Assembly (NCBI RefSeq): GCF_042651065.1
Contig: NZ_JBHSCH010000015.1
Span: 1-64,000, forward strand
Reading direction: 5' to 3'
Source of the DNA: Pseudoroseomonas aestuarii
Lineage (GTDB): Bacteria; Pseudomonadota; Alphaproteobacteria; Acetobacterales; Acetobacteraceae
DNA length: 64,000 nucleotides
Position 1 is the first letter of the stretch; each line of letters begins with the position of its first letter. The notes under the pieces were generated by a model. The model saw only the letters and a list, made by a program, of their open reading frames with translations, made no database searches and was not told the origin of the DNA. A program made the translations under genes and the position numbers. Positions 43,909-52,023 of the stretch are shown one piece after another.

Positions 43909-44313
43909 ATGAACCCGACCGACCTTGCCAACCAGGCCAGCGCCACCGCCGAGCGGGCGCTGGCGCTGGCCGCCCAGGCCCGGCAGATGGCCGAGGCCGC
44001 GGCCCCCGCCATCGCCCACGGCGCCGCCGCGGCCGAGCCCTTCCTGCTGCTGCTGACGATCTTCCTGCTGGCCTGCTTCGTCGGCTACTACGTGGTGTGG
44101 AACGTGACGCCGGCGCTGCACTCGCCGCTGATGGGCGTCACCAACGCCATCTCCTCCGTCATCGTGGTGGGGGCCATCCTGGCCACCGGCCTCGGCGATT
44201 CCTGGGCCGCCAAGTTCTTCGGCTTCCTGGCCGTCACGCTGGCCTCGGTGAACATCTTCGGCGGCTTCATGGTGACACGGCGGATGCTCGCCATGTTCAA
44301 GAAGAAGGGCTGA
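43909..44313 (+). CDS. pntAB: NAD(P) transhydrogenase alpha subunit part 2
   Basis: The 134-residue membrane part of the alpha subunit has a 40-residue polar Ala/Gln-rich N-terminus and three helices, with TPALHSPLMGVTNAISSVIVVGA and SVNIFGGFMVTRRMLAMFKKKG. The ATG at 43909 follows GAGAG. It sits between pntAA and pntB. Confidence 0.95.
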   Translation: MNPTDLANQASATAERALALAAQARQMAEAAAPAIAHGAAAAEPFLLLLTIFLLACFVGYYVVWNVTPALHSPLMGVTNAISSVIVVGAILATGLGDSWAAKFFGFLAVTLASVNIFGGFMVTRRMLAMFKKKG

Positions 44314-44317
44314 GCCG

Positions 44318-45724
44318 GTGGCGCACACCCTCTCCACCTTCGCCTACCTCGTCGCCTCCGTCCTGTTCATCCTGGCGCTGCGCGGCCTCTCCCACCCCGA
44401 GACCAGCCGGCGGGGCAATCTCTACGGCATGGTGGGCATGGGGCTCGCCGTGGTGGCGACGCTGGCGCAGCCCGGCATGGGCGGCGGCGGGCTGGTGCTG
44501 ATCCTGGCCGGCATCGTGCTGGGCGGCGGCATCGGCACGGTGCTGGCGCAGCGCATCCAGATGACGGCGTTGCCGCAGCTGGTGGCCGCCTTCCACTCGC
44601 TGGTGGGCCTGGCCGCCGTGTTCGTGGCGGCCGCCGCCTTCTACAACCCGGAGAGCTTCGGCATCGGCGTGCCCGGCAACATCAAGGCCGGCAGCCTGGT
44701 CGAGATGTCGCTGGGGCTGGCCATCGGCGCCATCACCTTCTCCGGCTCGCTGATCGCCTTCGCCAAGCTGCAGGCGCTGATGTCGGGCGCGCCGATCACC
44801 TTCAAGGGGCAGCACTGGCTGAACCTCGGCCTCGGCATCCTGCTGCTGGTGCTGGTCATCGCCTTCATCGCCACGGGCAGCGGCGTGCTGTTCTGGCTGA
44901 TCGCGCTGCTGGCGCTGGGGCTCGGCTTCCTGCTGATCATCCCGATCGGCGGCGCGGACATGCCGGTCGTCGTCTCGATGCTGAACAGCTATTCCGGCTG
45001 GGCGGCGGCGGGCATCGGCTTCACGGTGGGCAACCTGCTGCTGATCGTCACCGGCGCGCTGGTCGGCGCCTCGGGCGCCATCCTCTCCTACATCATGTGC
45101 AAGGGGATGAACCGCAGCATCGTCAACGTGCTGCTGGGCGGCTTCGGCAGCGACCCGGCGGCGGCCTCGGCCGCGGGGGGCGGCGGGCCGGCGCGGCCGG
45201 TGAAGGCCGGCAGCCCGGAGGATGCCGCCTACCTGATGAAGAATGCCGGCAAGATCATCATCGTGCCCGGCTACGGCATGGCGGTGGCGCAGGCGCAGCA
45301 GGTGCTGCGCGAGATGGGCGACCTGCTGAAGAAGGAGGGCGTCGAGGTCTCCTACGCCATCCACCCCGTCGCGGGGCGCATGCCCGGCCACATGAACGTG
45401 CTGCTGGCCGAGGCCAACGTGCCCTATGACGAGGTGCACGAGCTGGAGGAGATCAACCCCGAATTCGCCGAGGCCGACGTGGCCTATGTGATCGGGGCCA
45501 ACGACGTGACCAACCCGGCCGCCAAGACCGACAAGTCCAGCGCCATCTACGGCATGCCGATCCTGGACGTGGAGCGGGCCAAGACCGTGTTCTTCGTCAA
45601 GCGCGGCATGTCCTCCGGCTATGCCGGGGTGGAGAACGAGCTGTTCTTCCGCGACAACACCATGATGCTGTTTGGCGACGCCAAGAAGGTGACGCAGCAG
45701 ATCGTGCAGGCCCTGCAGAAGTAG
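44318..45724 (+). CDS. pntB: NAD(P) transhydrogenase beta subunit
   Basis: The 468 residues combine the multi-helix proton channel domain (to about residue 270) and the NADP(H)-binding domain III. Domain III shows IIIVPGYGMAVAQAQQ, HPVAGRMPGHMNVLLAEANVPYD and YVIGANDVTNPAAK. Translation begins at GTG, 4 bases after pntAB. Confidence 0.97.
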   Translation: MAHTLSTFAYLVASVLFILALRGLSHPETSRRGNLYGMVGMGLAVVATLAQPGMGGGGLVLILAGIVLGGGIGTVLAQRIQMTALPQLVAAFHSLVGLAAVFVAAAAFYNPESFGIGVPGNIKAGSLVEMSLGLAIGAITFSGSLIAFAKLQALMSGAPITFKGQHWLNLGLGILLLVLVIAFIATGSGVLFWLIALLALGLGFLLIIPIGGADMPVVVSMLNSYSGWAAAGIGFTVGNLLLIVTGALVGASGAILSYIMCKGMNRSIVNVLLGGFGSDPAAASAAGGGGPARPVKAGSPEDAAYLMKNAGKIIIVPGYGMAVAQAQQVLREMGDLLKKEGVEVSYAIHPVAGRMPGHMNVLLAEANVPYDEVHELEEINPEFAEADVAYVIGANDVTNPAAKTDKSSAIYGMPILDVERAKTVFFVKRGMSSGYAGVENELFFRDNTMMLFGDAKKVTQQIVQALQK

Positions 45725-45731
45725 CCGGCGC

Positions 45732-45761
45732 GGCCGGGGGAAGCGGGTGCTTTCCCCGGCC
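45732..45761 (+). terminator. Terminator after pntB
   Basis: A 13-bp stem (GGCCGGGGGAAGC / GCTTTCCCCGGCC, one G-U pair, loop GGGT) lies 7 bases after the pntB stop. No strong T-run follows. Confidence 0.6.
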
Positions 45762-45836
45762 CTGGCTTCCCGGCCGCTTCGGCCATGGCCGATTCCGCCT
45801 TTGTTTCGCGTGCGTCGGCATCGTATAACCGGCGTC

Positions 45837-46568
45837 ATGGTCGCCAAGAACAGCCCTATTCCGCTGCCCGGTTCCTGCGCGGCCTGTGCCGTGAGGCCCT
45901 TCGCCCTGTTCCGGGTGGTGCCGCAGGCGCGTGTGGGCGAGATCGCGCGGGTGCGCTCCGCCGTGCGGCTGGTGCGCGCCAATGAGGCGATCCGCGATTC
46001 CGTCTTCACCCTCTATGCCGGCTGGGCCTTCTCCTGGACCACGACGCCGGATGGCCGCCGCCAGATCCTCGACTTCCACCTGCCCGGCGACCTGGTGGAA
46101 CGCAGCGAGGACGGCGCCGAGGTCTCGGCCCTGACCGATACCAGCTTCTGCGTGCTGGCCAAGGATCGGCTCTGCGAGTTCATGGGCCGCGATCCCGGCC
46201 TGGCCCTGTCCTATGCCGACGGGCTGGTGCGCGACCGCGCCCGGCTGCGCGAGCGGCTGACCAGCCTCGGCCGGCGCGATGCCATGGGGCGCGTCGCGCA
46301 CCTGCTGCTGGAGCTGCATGGCCGCCTCTCCCGCCGCGGCGGGGCTGACCGCACCGGCGCGCCGCTGCCGCTGAAGCAGGCGCATCTGGCCGATGCGCTG
46401 GGCCTCTCGGTGGAGCACGCCAACCGCGCGCTGGCGGCGCTGCGGCGCGACGGCGTGGCCTCCTTCCAGAAGGGCCGGCTCGATATCCTGGATCGCACCG
46501 CGATGGAGGACCTCGCCGGCTGGTCCACCACCCCGGCACAGCCTGTGCTCACCCGCATCGGCGCCTGA
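45837..46568 (+). CDS. Crp/Fnr family transcriptional regulator
   Basis: The 243 residues form a cyclic-nucleotide-binding-like sensor domain (about 30-145) and a C-terminal winged helix (LKQAHLADALGLSVEHANRALAALRRDGV). Near the N-terminus Cys14 and Cys17 (GSCAACAVRPFALF) recall FNR, but no further cysteine follows at the FNR spacing, so an oxygen-sensing cluster of the FNR type is doubtful. It stands alone after pntB, behind a terminator; its targets are unknown. Confidence 0.88.
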   Translation: MVAKNSPIPLPGSCAACAVRPFALFRVVPQARVGEIARVRSAVRLVRANEAIRDSVFTLYAGWAFSWTTTPDGRRQILDFHLPGDLVERSEDGAEVSALTDTSFCVLAKDRLCEFMGRDPGLALSYADGLVRDRARLRERLTSLGRRDAMGRVAHLLLELHGRLSRRGGADRTGAPLPLKQAHLADALGLSVEHANRALAALRRDGVASFQKGRLDILDRTAMEDLAGWSTTPAQPVLTRIGA

Positions 46569-46573
46569 GGGGT

Positions 46574-46591
46574 AGGGGGGAACAGCCCCCT
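46574..46591 (+). terminator. Possible terminator after the Crp/Fnr gene
   Basis: A short GC-rich stem (AGGGGG / CCCCCT, 6-base loop) lies 6 bases after the stop codon, followed by a second small stem (TGCGG-A-GCCGCA). It is weak, with only two T residues after the first stem. Confidence 0.35.
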
Positions 46592-46747
46592 TGCGGAGCC
46601 GCATCATTCGGGCCAGCCTTCGCTGCAATGCGGAAAGGCGCAGCCCGAGGCTGCGCCGAACCCTGGATAAATTCGACGATTTGCGTTAGTGGTTGCCTGA
46701 ATCCTGCGGACGTTCTGCGTTCATTATAGCCGACGGAGCTTCAGACC

Positions 46748-48361
46748 ATGCGCCTCTCCCGCCGCCATCTGCTGCTGTCCGGCGCCGGCCTCGCCGCCAT
46801 GGCCGGCGGCCTGCCCCTTGGCCTGCCTGGCCCCGCCCTTGCCCAGGAGCCCCGCCGCGGCGGTGTGCTGACGGTGCATGTCGGCTCGGAGCAGCGCATC
46901 CTGAACCCGGCGCTGCGGGCCTCCACCGGCGTCTACATCATCACCAGCAAGATCATCGAGCCGCTGGTCGATCTGGGCGAGGGCGGCAAGATCGTGCCGG
47001 TGCTGGCCACCGCGTGGGAGTCGACGCCGGACGGCAAGACCATCACCTTCCGGCTGCGCGAGGGCGTGCAGTGGCATGACGGCAAGCCCTTCACCAGCGC
47101 CGACGTGCAGTACAGCGCCATGGAGCTGTGGAAGAAGCACCTGAACTACGGCACCACCCTGCAGCTCTACCTGGATGCCGTGGAGACGCCGGACGCGCAC
47201 ACCGCGGTGTTCCGCTATTCCCGCCCGATGCCGCTGGACCTGCTGCTGCGCGCCTCCTGCGACCTCGGCTACGTGGTGCCGAAGCACGTCTTCGAGGGCA
47301 GCAACGTGCTGGAGAACCCGGCCAACACGGCGCCGATCGGCACCGGCCCCTTCAAGTTCGTCGAGTACCAGCGCGGCCAGTACGTCATCGCCGAGCGCAA
47401 CCCGAACTACTGGCGCCAGGGCTTCCCCTATCTCGATCGTGTGGTGTGGCGCTTCATCACCGACCGCTCGGCGGCCACCGCCGCGCTGGAGACGGGGGCG
47501 GTGCAGCTCTCCGCCTACAACGGCCTGCCGCTGGCCGATCTCGACCGGCTGCGCCAGGATGACCGCTTCGAGGTCTCGACGCGCGGCGTGGAAGGCAATG
47601 TCTTCAACAACACGCTGGAGTTCAACACGCGCCGCAAGGAACTCTCCGACAAGCGCGTGCGTCAGGCCATTGCCCACGCCATCGACGTGGATTTCTTCCT
47701 GGAGAATTTCCTCTACGGCCTGGGCAAGCGGGCGACGGGGCCGATTCCCTCCACCTCGAAGGAATTCTTCCCCAACAACCCGGTGCCCTACCCCTACGAC
47801 AAGGCGCGCGCCGAGAAGCTGCTGGACGAGGCCGGCTTCAGGCGCGGCGCCGGCGGCATCCGCTTCAGCCTGAAGATCGTGCCGATCATGAACGGCGAGG
47901 ACGTGCCGCTGCTGGCCACCTTCATCCAGCAGTCGCTGCAGCAGGTGGGCATCCGCGTCGAGATCGTGCAGCTCGACATCGCCGGCGCCCTCTCGGCCGT
48001 CTATCGCGACTGGAACTTCGACCTCGCGACGGGCTGGCACCAGTATCGCGGCGATCCGGCGGTCTCCACCACCGTGTGGTACCGCTCCGGCAGCCCGAAG
48101 GGCTCGCCCTGGACCAACCAGTTCGGCTGGCAGTCGGACAAGGTGGACCAGCTCATCGACCAGGCCGCCACGGAGCTGGACCCGGCGAAGCGCAAGGCCC
48201 TCTACGCCGAGTTCGTGGCAGAGGTGAATGACGCGCTGCCGGTGTGGATGATGACCGAGCGTCCCTTCTACGCCGCGACAAGCAAGCGGGTGCAGAACCA
48301 CCACAACGTGCCGCGCTGGGATTCGGGCGACTGGCACGACACCTGGCTGCTGCCCGCCTGA
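46748..48361 (+). CDS. Oligopeptide-type ABC transporter substrate-binding protein
   Basis: This periplasmic solute-binding protein of family 5 (peptide/nickel/opine type) has 537 residues. The N-terminus LSRRHLLLSGAGLAAMAGG...PALAQ is a Tat-type signal. Family features are FRLREGVQWHDGKPFTSADVQYS, IGTGPFKFVEYQRGQYVIAERNPNYW and VRQAIAHAIDVD. The ligand is not evident; the downstream hyuAB genes suggest a peptide or cyclic amide. Confidence 0.93.
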   Translation: MRLSRRHLLLSGAGLAAMAGGLPLGLPGPALAQEPRRGGVLTVHVGSEQRILNPALRASTGVYIITSKIIEPLVDLGEGGKIVPVLATAWESTPDGKTITFRLREGVQWHDGKPFTSADVQYSAMELWKKHLNYGTTLQLYLDAVETPDAHTAVFRYSRPMPLDLLLRASCDLGYVVPKHVFEGSNVLENPANTAPIGTGPFKFVEYQRGQYVIAERNPNYWRQGFPYLDRVVWRFITDRSAATAALETGAVQLSAYNGLPLADLDRLRQDDRFEVSTRGVEGNVFNNTLEFNTRRKELSDKRVRQAIAHAIDVDFFLENFLYGLGKRATGPIPSTSKEFFPNNPVPYPYDKARAEKLLDEAGFRRGAGGIRFSLKIVPIMNGEDVPLLATFIQQSLQQVGIRVEIVQLDIAGALSAVYRDWNFDLATGWHQYRGDPAVSTTVWYRSGSPKGSPWTNQFGWQSDKVDQLIDQAATELDPAKRKALYAEFVAEVNDALPVWMMTERPFYAATSKRVQNHHNVPRWDSGDWHDTWLLPA

Positions 48362-48362
48362 C

Positions 48363-49340
48363 ATGCAGATCCTGCTGCTCGCGCTGCGCCGGCTGGCGGC
48401 CAGCCTGCCGACCCTGCTGCTGATCCTGGTCGGGCTGTTCCTGTTGCTGCAGCTCGCCCCGGGCGACACGGTGGACGCGCTGATCGCCCAGATGGGCGGC
48501 GGCGACCCGGCCATGGCCGAGCAGCTCCGCACCTTCTACGGGCTGGACGCGCCGGTGGTGGTACAGCTCGGCCGCTACCTGCTGCGGCTGGTGACGCTCG
48601 ACCTCGGCTTCTCCGCCATCTATGGCAAGCCGGTGGCCGAGGTGATCCTGGAGCGGCTGCCGGTGACGTTGCTGCTGATGGTGAGCGCGCTGAGCTTCGC
48701 CTTCGCCGCCGGCATGGCGCTCGGCGTGCTCGCCGCGCGCCGCGTTAACCGCTGGCCGGACACGCTGATCTCGACGCTGGGGCTGGTGTTCTACGCCACC
48801 CCCTCCTTCTGGTTCGGCATGATGGGCATCGTGGTCTTCGCCATCCGCCTCGCCTGGCTGCCGGCCGGCGGCTTCGAGCAGATCGGCAGCGGCAACACAG
48901 GCCTGACGCGGGTGCTGGACATCGCCTGGCATCTCATCCTGCCGGTGGCGACGCTGGCGCTCACCTACCTCGCCACCTACCTCCGCATCATGCGCGCCTC
49001 GATGCTGGAGGTGCTGACGCTGGATTTCGTCCGCACCGCCCGCGCCAAGGGGCTGGGCGAGACGGCGGTGGTGCTGCGCCATGTGCTGCGCAACGCGCTG
49101 CTGCCCGGCGTCACGCTGATGGGGCTGCAGGCGGGCACCATGCTCGGCGGCTCGGTGGTGGTGGAGAGCGTCTTCGCGCTGCCCGGCCTCGGGCGGCTGG
49201 CCTATGAATCGGTGGTGCAGCGCGACGTGAACACCCTGCTCGGCATCGTCTTCGTCTCGGCGCTGCTGGTCATCGCCATCAACTTCATCGTAGACATGCT
49301 GTACGCCAAGCTCGATCCACGCATCGCGTCGGGGCGCTGA
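48363..49340 (+). CDS. ABC transporter permease (DppB/OppB type)
   Basis: The 325-residue membrane protein has the N-terminal helix and periplasmic loop of OppB-type permeases (LAPGDTVDAL...LRTFYGLD) and the cytoplasmic EAA-like loop RTARAKGLGETAVVLRHVLRNALLPGVT. It starts one base after the stop codon of the binding-protein gene. Confidence 0.94.
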   Translation: MQILLLALRRLAASLPTLLLILVGLFLLLQLAPGDTVDALIAQMGGGDPAMAEQLRTFYGLDAPVVVQLGRYLLRLVTLDLGFSAIYGKPVAEVILERLPVTLLLMVSALSFAFAAGMALGVLAARRVNRWPDTLISTLGLVFYATPSFWFGMMGIVVFAIRLAWLPAGGFEQIGSGNTGLTRVLDIAWHLILPVATLALTYLATYLRIMRASMLEVLTLDFVRTARAKGLGETAVVLRHVLRNALLPGVTLMGLQAGTMLGGSVVVESVFALPGLGRLAYESVVQRDVNTLLGIVFVSALLVIAINFIVDMLYAKLDPRIASGR

Positions 49341-49344
49341 GGGG

Positions 49345-50178
49345 ATGCTCGGATTCCTGAGGCGCTACGCGCGCAACCCGGCGGCGGTGGTCGGCCTGCT
49401 GCTGGTGCTGGCGGTCATCGGCATGGCGCTCTCCGCGCCCTTCGTCTTCCCGCGCGACCCGCTCTCGCTGGCGGGGCGGCCGCTGCAATGGCCGATGGAC
49501 AACCCGCGCTTCTGGCTCGGCACCGACAACACCGGGCGGGACATCGCGGCGCAGATCTTCCACGGCGCCCGCGTCTCGCTGCTGATCGGGCTGGTCGCCA
49601 CGGTCATTGCCATCGCCATCGGCATCGTCATCGGCGCCATCTCGGGCTTCTACGGCGGCTGGGTGGACGACGTGCTGATGCGCGTCACCGAGGCGTTCCA
49701 GACCCTGCCCAACTTCATCCTGCTGCTGGTGCTGGTGGCGGTGTTCGGCTCGGACATCACCTTCGTCACCATCGCCATCGGCATCGTCTCCTGGCCGCCC
49801 TCGGCGCGGCTGACGCGGGCCGAGTTCCTGACACTCCGCAACCGGGAGTTCGTGCAGGCCTGCCGCGTACTGGGGATGCGCGACGCGCAGATCATCTTCC
49901 GCGAGATCCTGCCCAACGCGCTGCCGCCGGTCATCGTCTATGCCAGCGTCATCATGGCGGTGGCCATCCTGCTGGAGAGCGCGCTGGCCTTCCTCAACCT
50001 CTCCGACCCCAACGTGCCGAGCTGGGGCAACCTGATCGGCGCCGGGCGCGGCGTGCTGCGCGTGCAATGGTATGTCTCGGCCATCCCGGGCGTGGTGATC
50101 CTGCTCACCGTGCTCGGCGTCTCGCTGGTCGGCCAGGGGCTGAACGACGCGCTGAACCCGAGGCTGAAGGGCCGATGA
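49345..50178 (+). CDS. ABC transporter permease (DppC/OppC type)
   Basis: The 277 residues include the short cytoplasmic N-terminus LRRYARNPAAVVGLLL, an FWLGTDNTGRDIAAQIFHGARVSLLIGL segment, and the EAA loop QACRVLGMRDAQIIFREILPNALPPVIVYA. The stop overlaps the next gene (ATGA). It forms the channel with the upstream permease. Confidence 0.94.
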   Translation: MLGFLRRYARNPAAVVGLLLVLAVIGMALSAPFVFPRDPLSLAGRPLQWPMDNPRFWLGTDNTGRDIAAQIFHGARVSLLIGLVATVIAIAIGIVIGAISGFYGGWVDDVLMRVTEAFQTLPNFILLLVLVAVFGSDITFVTIAIGIVSWPPSARLTRAEFLTLRNREFVQACRVLGMRDAQIIFREILPNALPPVIVYASVIMAVAILLESALAFLNLSDPNVPSWGNLIGAGRGVLRVQWYVSAIPGVVILLTVLGVSLVGQGLNDALNPRLKGR

Positions 50179-51812
50179 GCGACAACACTCTGCTCTCGAT
50201 CGAGGGCCTCACCGTCGCCCTGCCCAAGGGCGCCGACCGCCCGCACGCGCTGGAGGATGTCTCGCTCCGCCTCGCGCCCAACGAGATCCTCTGCGTGGTG
50301 GGGGAGAGCGGCTCCGGCAAGTCGCTCACCGCCGGCGCGGTGATGGGGCTGCTGCCCGAGGGGGTGCGCGCCACGGCGGGGCGCATCCTGTTCGAGGGGC
50401 GGGACCTGCTGACCCTGCCGCCGGCCGAGATGCGCCGGCTGCGCGGCGCGCGCATCGGCATGGTGTTCCAGGAGCCGATGACGGCGCTGAACCCGCTGCG
50501 CCGCATCGGCAGCCAGATCGCCGAGATGTTCCGCATCCACACCCAGCTCTCCGGCGCCGAGATCGACCGGCGCGTGCTGGCGCTGCTGGCGGATGTGCGC
50601 ATCCCCGACCCTGAGGGCGCCGCGCGTGCCTATCCGCACGAGCTCTCGGGCGGCCAGCGGCAGCGCGCCATGATCGCCATGGCCCTTGCCCTGGAGCCGA
50701 AGCTGCTCATCTGCGACGAGCCGACCACCGCGCTCGACGTGACGACCCAGGCGCAGATCCTGCACCTGATCCGCGACATGCAGCGCCGCACCGGCACCGC
50801 CGTGCTGTTCATCACCCATGATTTCGGCGTGGTGGCCGATATCGCCGACCGCGTGGCGGTGATGCGCCGCGGCCTGCTGGTGGAGCAGGGGCCGGCCGAG
50901 GAGGTGCTGAACCGGCCGCAGCACCCCTATACCCGCGCTCTCGTCGCCGCCGTGCCGCCGCTGGCGCCGCCGCCGGCGCAGCCCGTCTCGGCCGAGGCGG
51001 TGCTGGAGATCGACCACGTCTCCAAGACCTACCGCAAGGGCGGCTGGCTGAAGCGCAACCGGCGCGTCACCCACGCGGTGAAGGATGTCTCCCTCAGCCT
51101 GCCGCGTGGTGGCACGCTGGGCATCGTGGGCGAGAGCGGCTCGGGCAAGTCCACGCTGGCCCGCTGCATCGTCCGGCTGCTGGACCCGGATGGCGGCGCG
51201 ATCCGGCTGGAGGGGCAGGACCGCCTGGCCCTTTCGCGGGAGGAACTCCGCAAGGCCGCGCCGCAGGTGCAGATGGTGTTCCAGGATCCCTATGCCAGCC
51301 TCAACCCCCGCCGCCGGGTGGGCGAACTGGTGGCGCAGGGGCCCATCATCCACGGCACGCCCAAGGCCGAGGCCTATGAGCGGGCGCGCGAGCTGTTCGC
51401 CCTGGTGGGGCTCGACCCCGCGGCGCTGGACCGCTTCCCGCACGAATTCTCGGGCGGCCAGCGGCAGCGCATCGGGCTGGCGCGGGCGCTCGCCATGCGG
51501 CCGCGCGTGCTGGTGGCGGACGAGCCGGTCTCGGCGCTCGATGTCTCCGTCCAGGCCCAGGTGCTCAAGCTGCTGGCGCGGCTGCGCGTGCAGCTCGGCC
51601 TCTCCATCGTCTTCATCACCCACGACCTGCGCGTGGCGGCGCAGCTCTGCGACCATGTGGCGGTGATGCGCGAGGGCGAGGTGGTGGAGAACGGCACCGT
51701 CGCGGAGGTCTTCGCCCGGCCGTCGCACGAGTACACGAGGGCGCTGATGGCGGCCATTCCGGGGCAGGGGTGGACGCCGCCCGTCGCCTTCGGGAGCGAG
51801 GAACCCGTCTGA
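50175..51812 (+). CDS. Fused double ATP-binding subunit of the peptide-type ABC transporter
   Basis: The 545-residue protein carries two complete ABC ATPases in tandem, equivalent to DppD plus DppF. The first has Walker A GESGSGKS (43-50), signature LSGGQRQRAMIAMAL and Walker B LLICDEPTTALD. The second starts near residue 275 with GESGSGKST, FSGGQRQRIGLARAL and VLVADEPVSALD. Both oligopeptide-type C-terminal ends are present (PYTRALVAAVPP, EYTRALMAAIPG). Last gene of the importer operon. Confidence 0.95.
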   Translation: MSDNTLLSIEGLTVALPKGADRPHALEDVSLRLAPNEILCVVGESGSGKSLTAGAVMGLLPEGVRATAGRILFEGRDLLTLPPAEMRRLRGARIGMVFQEPMTALNPLRRIGSQIAEMFRIHTQLSGAEIDRRVLALLADVRIPDPEGAARAYPHELSGGQRQRAMIAMALALEPKLLICDEPTTALDVTTQAQILHLIRDMQRRTGTAVLFITHDFGVVADIADRVAVMRRGLLVEQGPAEEVLNRPQHPYTRALVAAVPPLAPPPAQPVSAEAVLEIDHVSKTYRKGGWLKRNRRVTHAVKDVSLSLPRGGTLGIVGESGSGKSTLARCIVRLLDPDGGAIRLEGQDRLALSREELRKAAPQVQMVFQDPYASLNPRRRVGELVAQGPIIHGTPKAEAYERARELFALVGLDPAALDRFPHEFSGGQRQRIGLARALAMRPRVLVADEPVSALDVSVQAQVLKLLARLRVQLGLSIVFITHDLRVAAQLCDHVAVMREGEVVENGTVAEVFARPSHEYTRALMAAIPGQGWTPPVAFGSEEPV

Positions 51813-51817
51813 CGGGG

Positions 51818-51877
51818 CAAGGCCAGGGGAAGGAATTCCCCCGCCAACATATATGTTGGCGCCCATCTTCTTTCTGT
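51818..51877. repeat. Intergenic hairpin repeat (copy B) with a perfect palindrome
   Basis: It shares AAGGCCAGGGGA, a GGGGAA/TTCCCC stem and CATCTTCTTTCTGTC with copy A at 2215-2266. In place of the C-rich middle it holds a perfect 20-bp palindrome (51842-51861, CGCCAACATA and its complement). In plus orientation the palindrome plus the T-rich end could act as a terminator for the importer operon. Confidence 0.55.
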
Positions 51878-51944
51878 CTGGCTGCCGCAGGCTTCGCCAG
51901 AGAGTGCGCGCGGGAGAGGCAGGCGCGGGCAGCCCAACCCGATT

Positions 51945-51964
51945 AAAAGCCGAAGACGGCTTTT
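51945..51964 (+). terminator. Hairpin in the hyuA leader, possible terminator
   Basis: A perfect 8-bp stem, AAAAGCCG / CGGCTTTT with loop AAGA, has the A-run/T-run form of a rho-independent terminator. A second small stem (CACCGC / GCGGTG, loop TGAA, 51968-51983) follows. It is either the end of the upstream transcript or part of a structured hyuA leader. Confidence 0.45.
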
Positions 51965-52023
51965 CACCACCGCTGAAGCGGTGAACACTCCCCGGCCGCC
52001 ACGGACCGGGAGAGTTTGGACTG

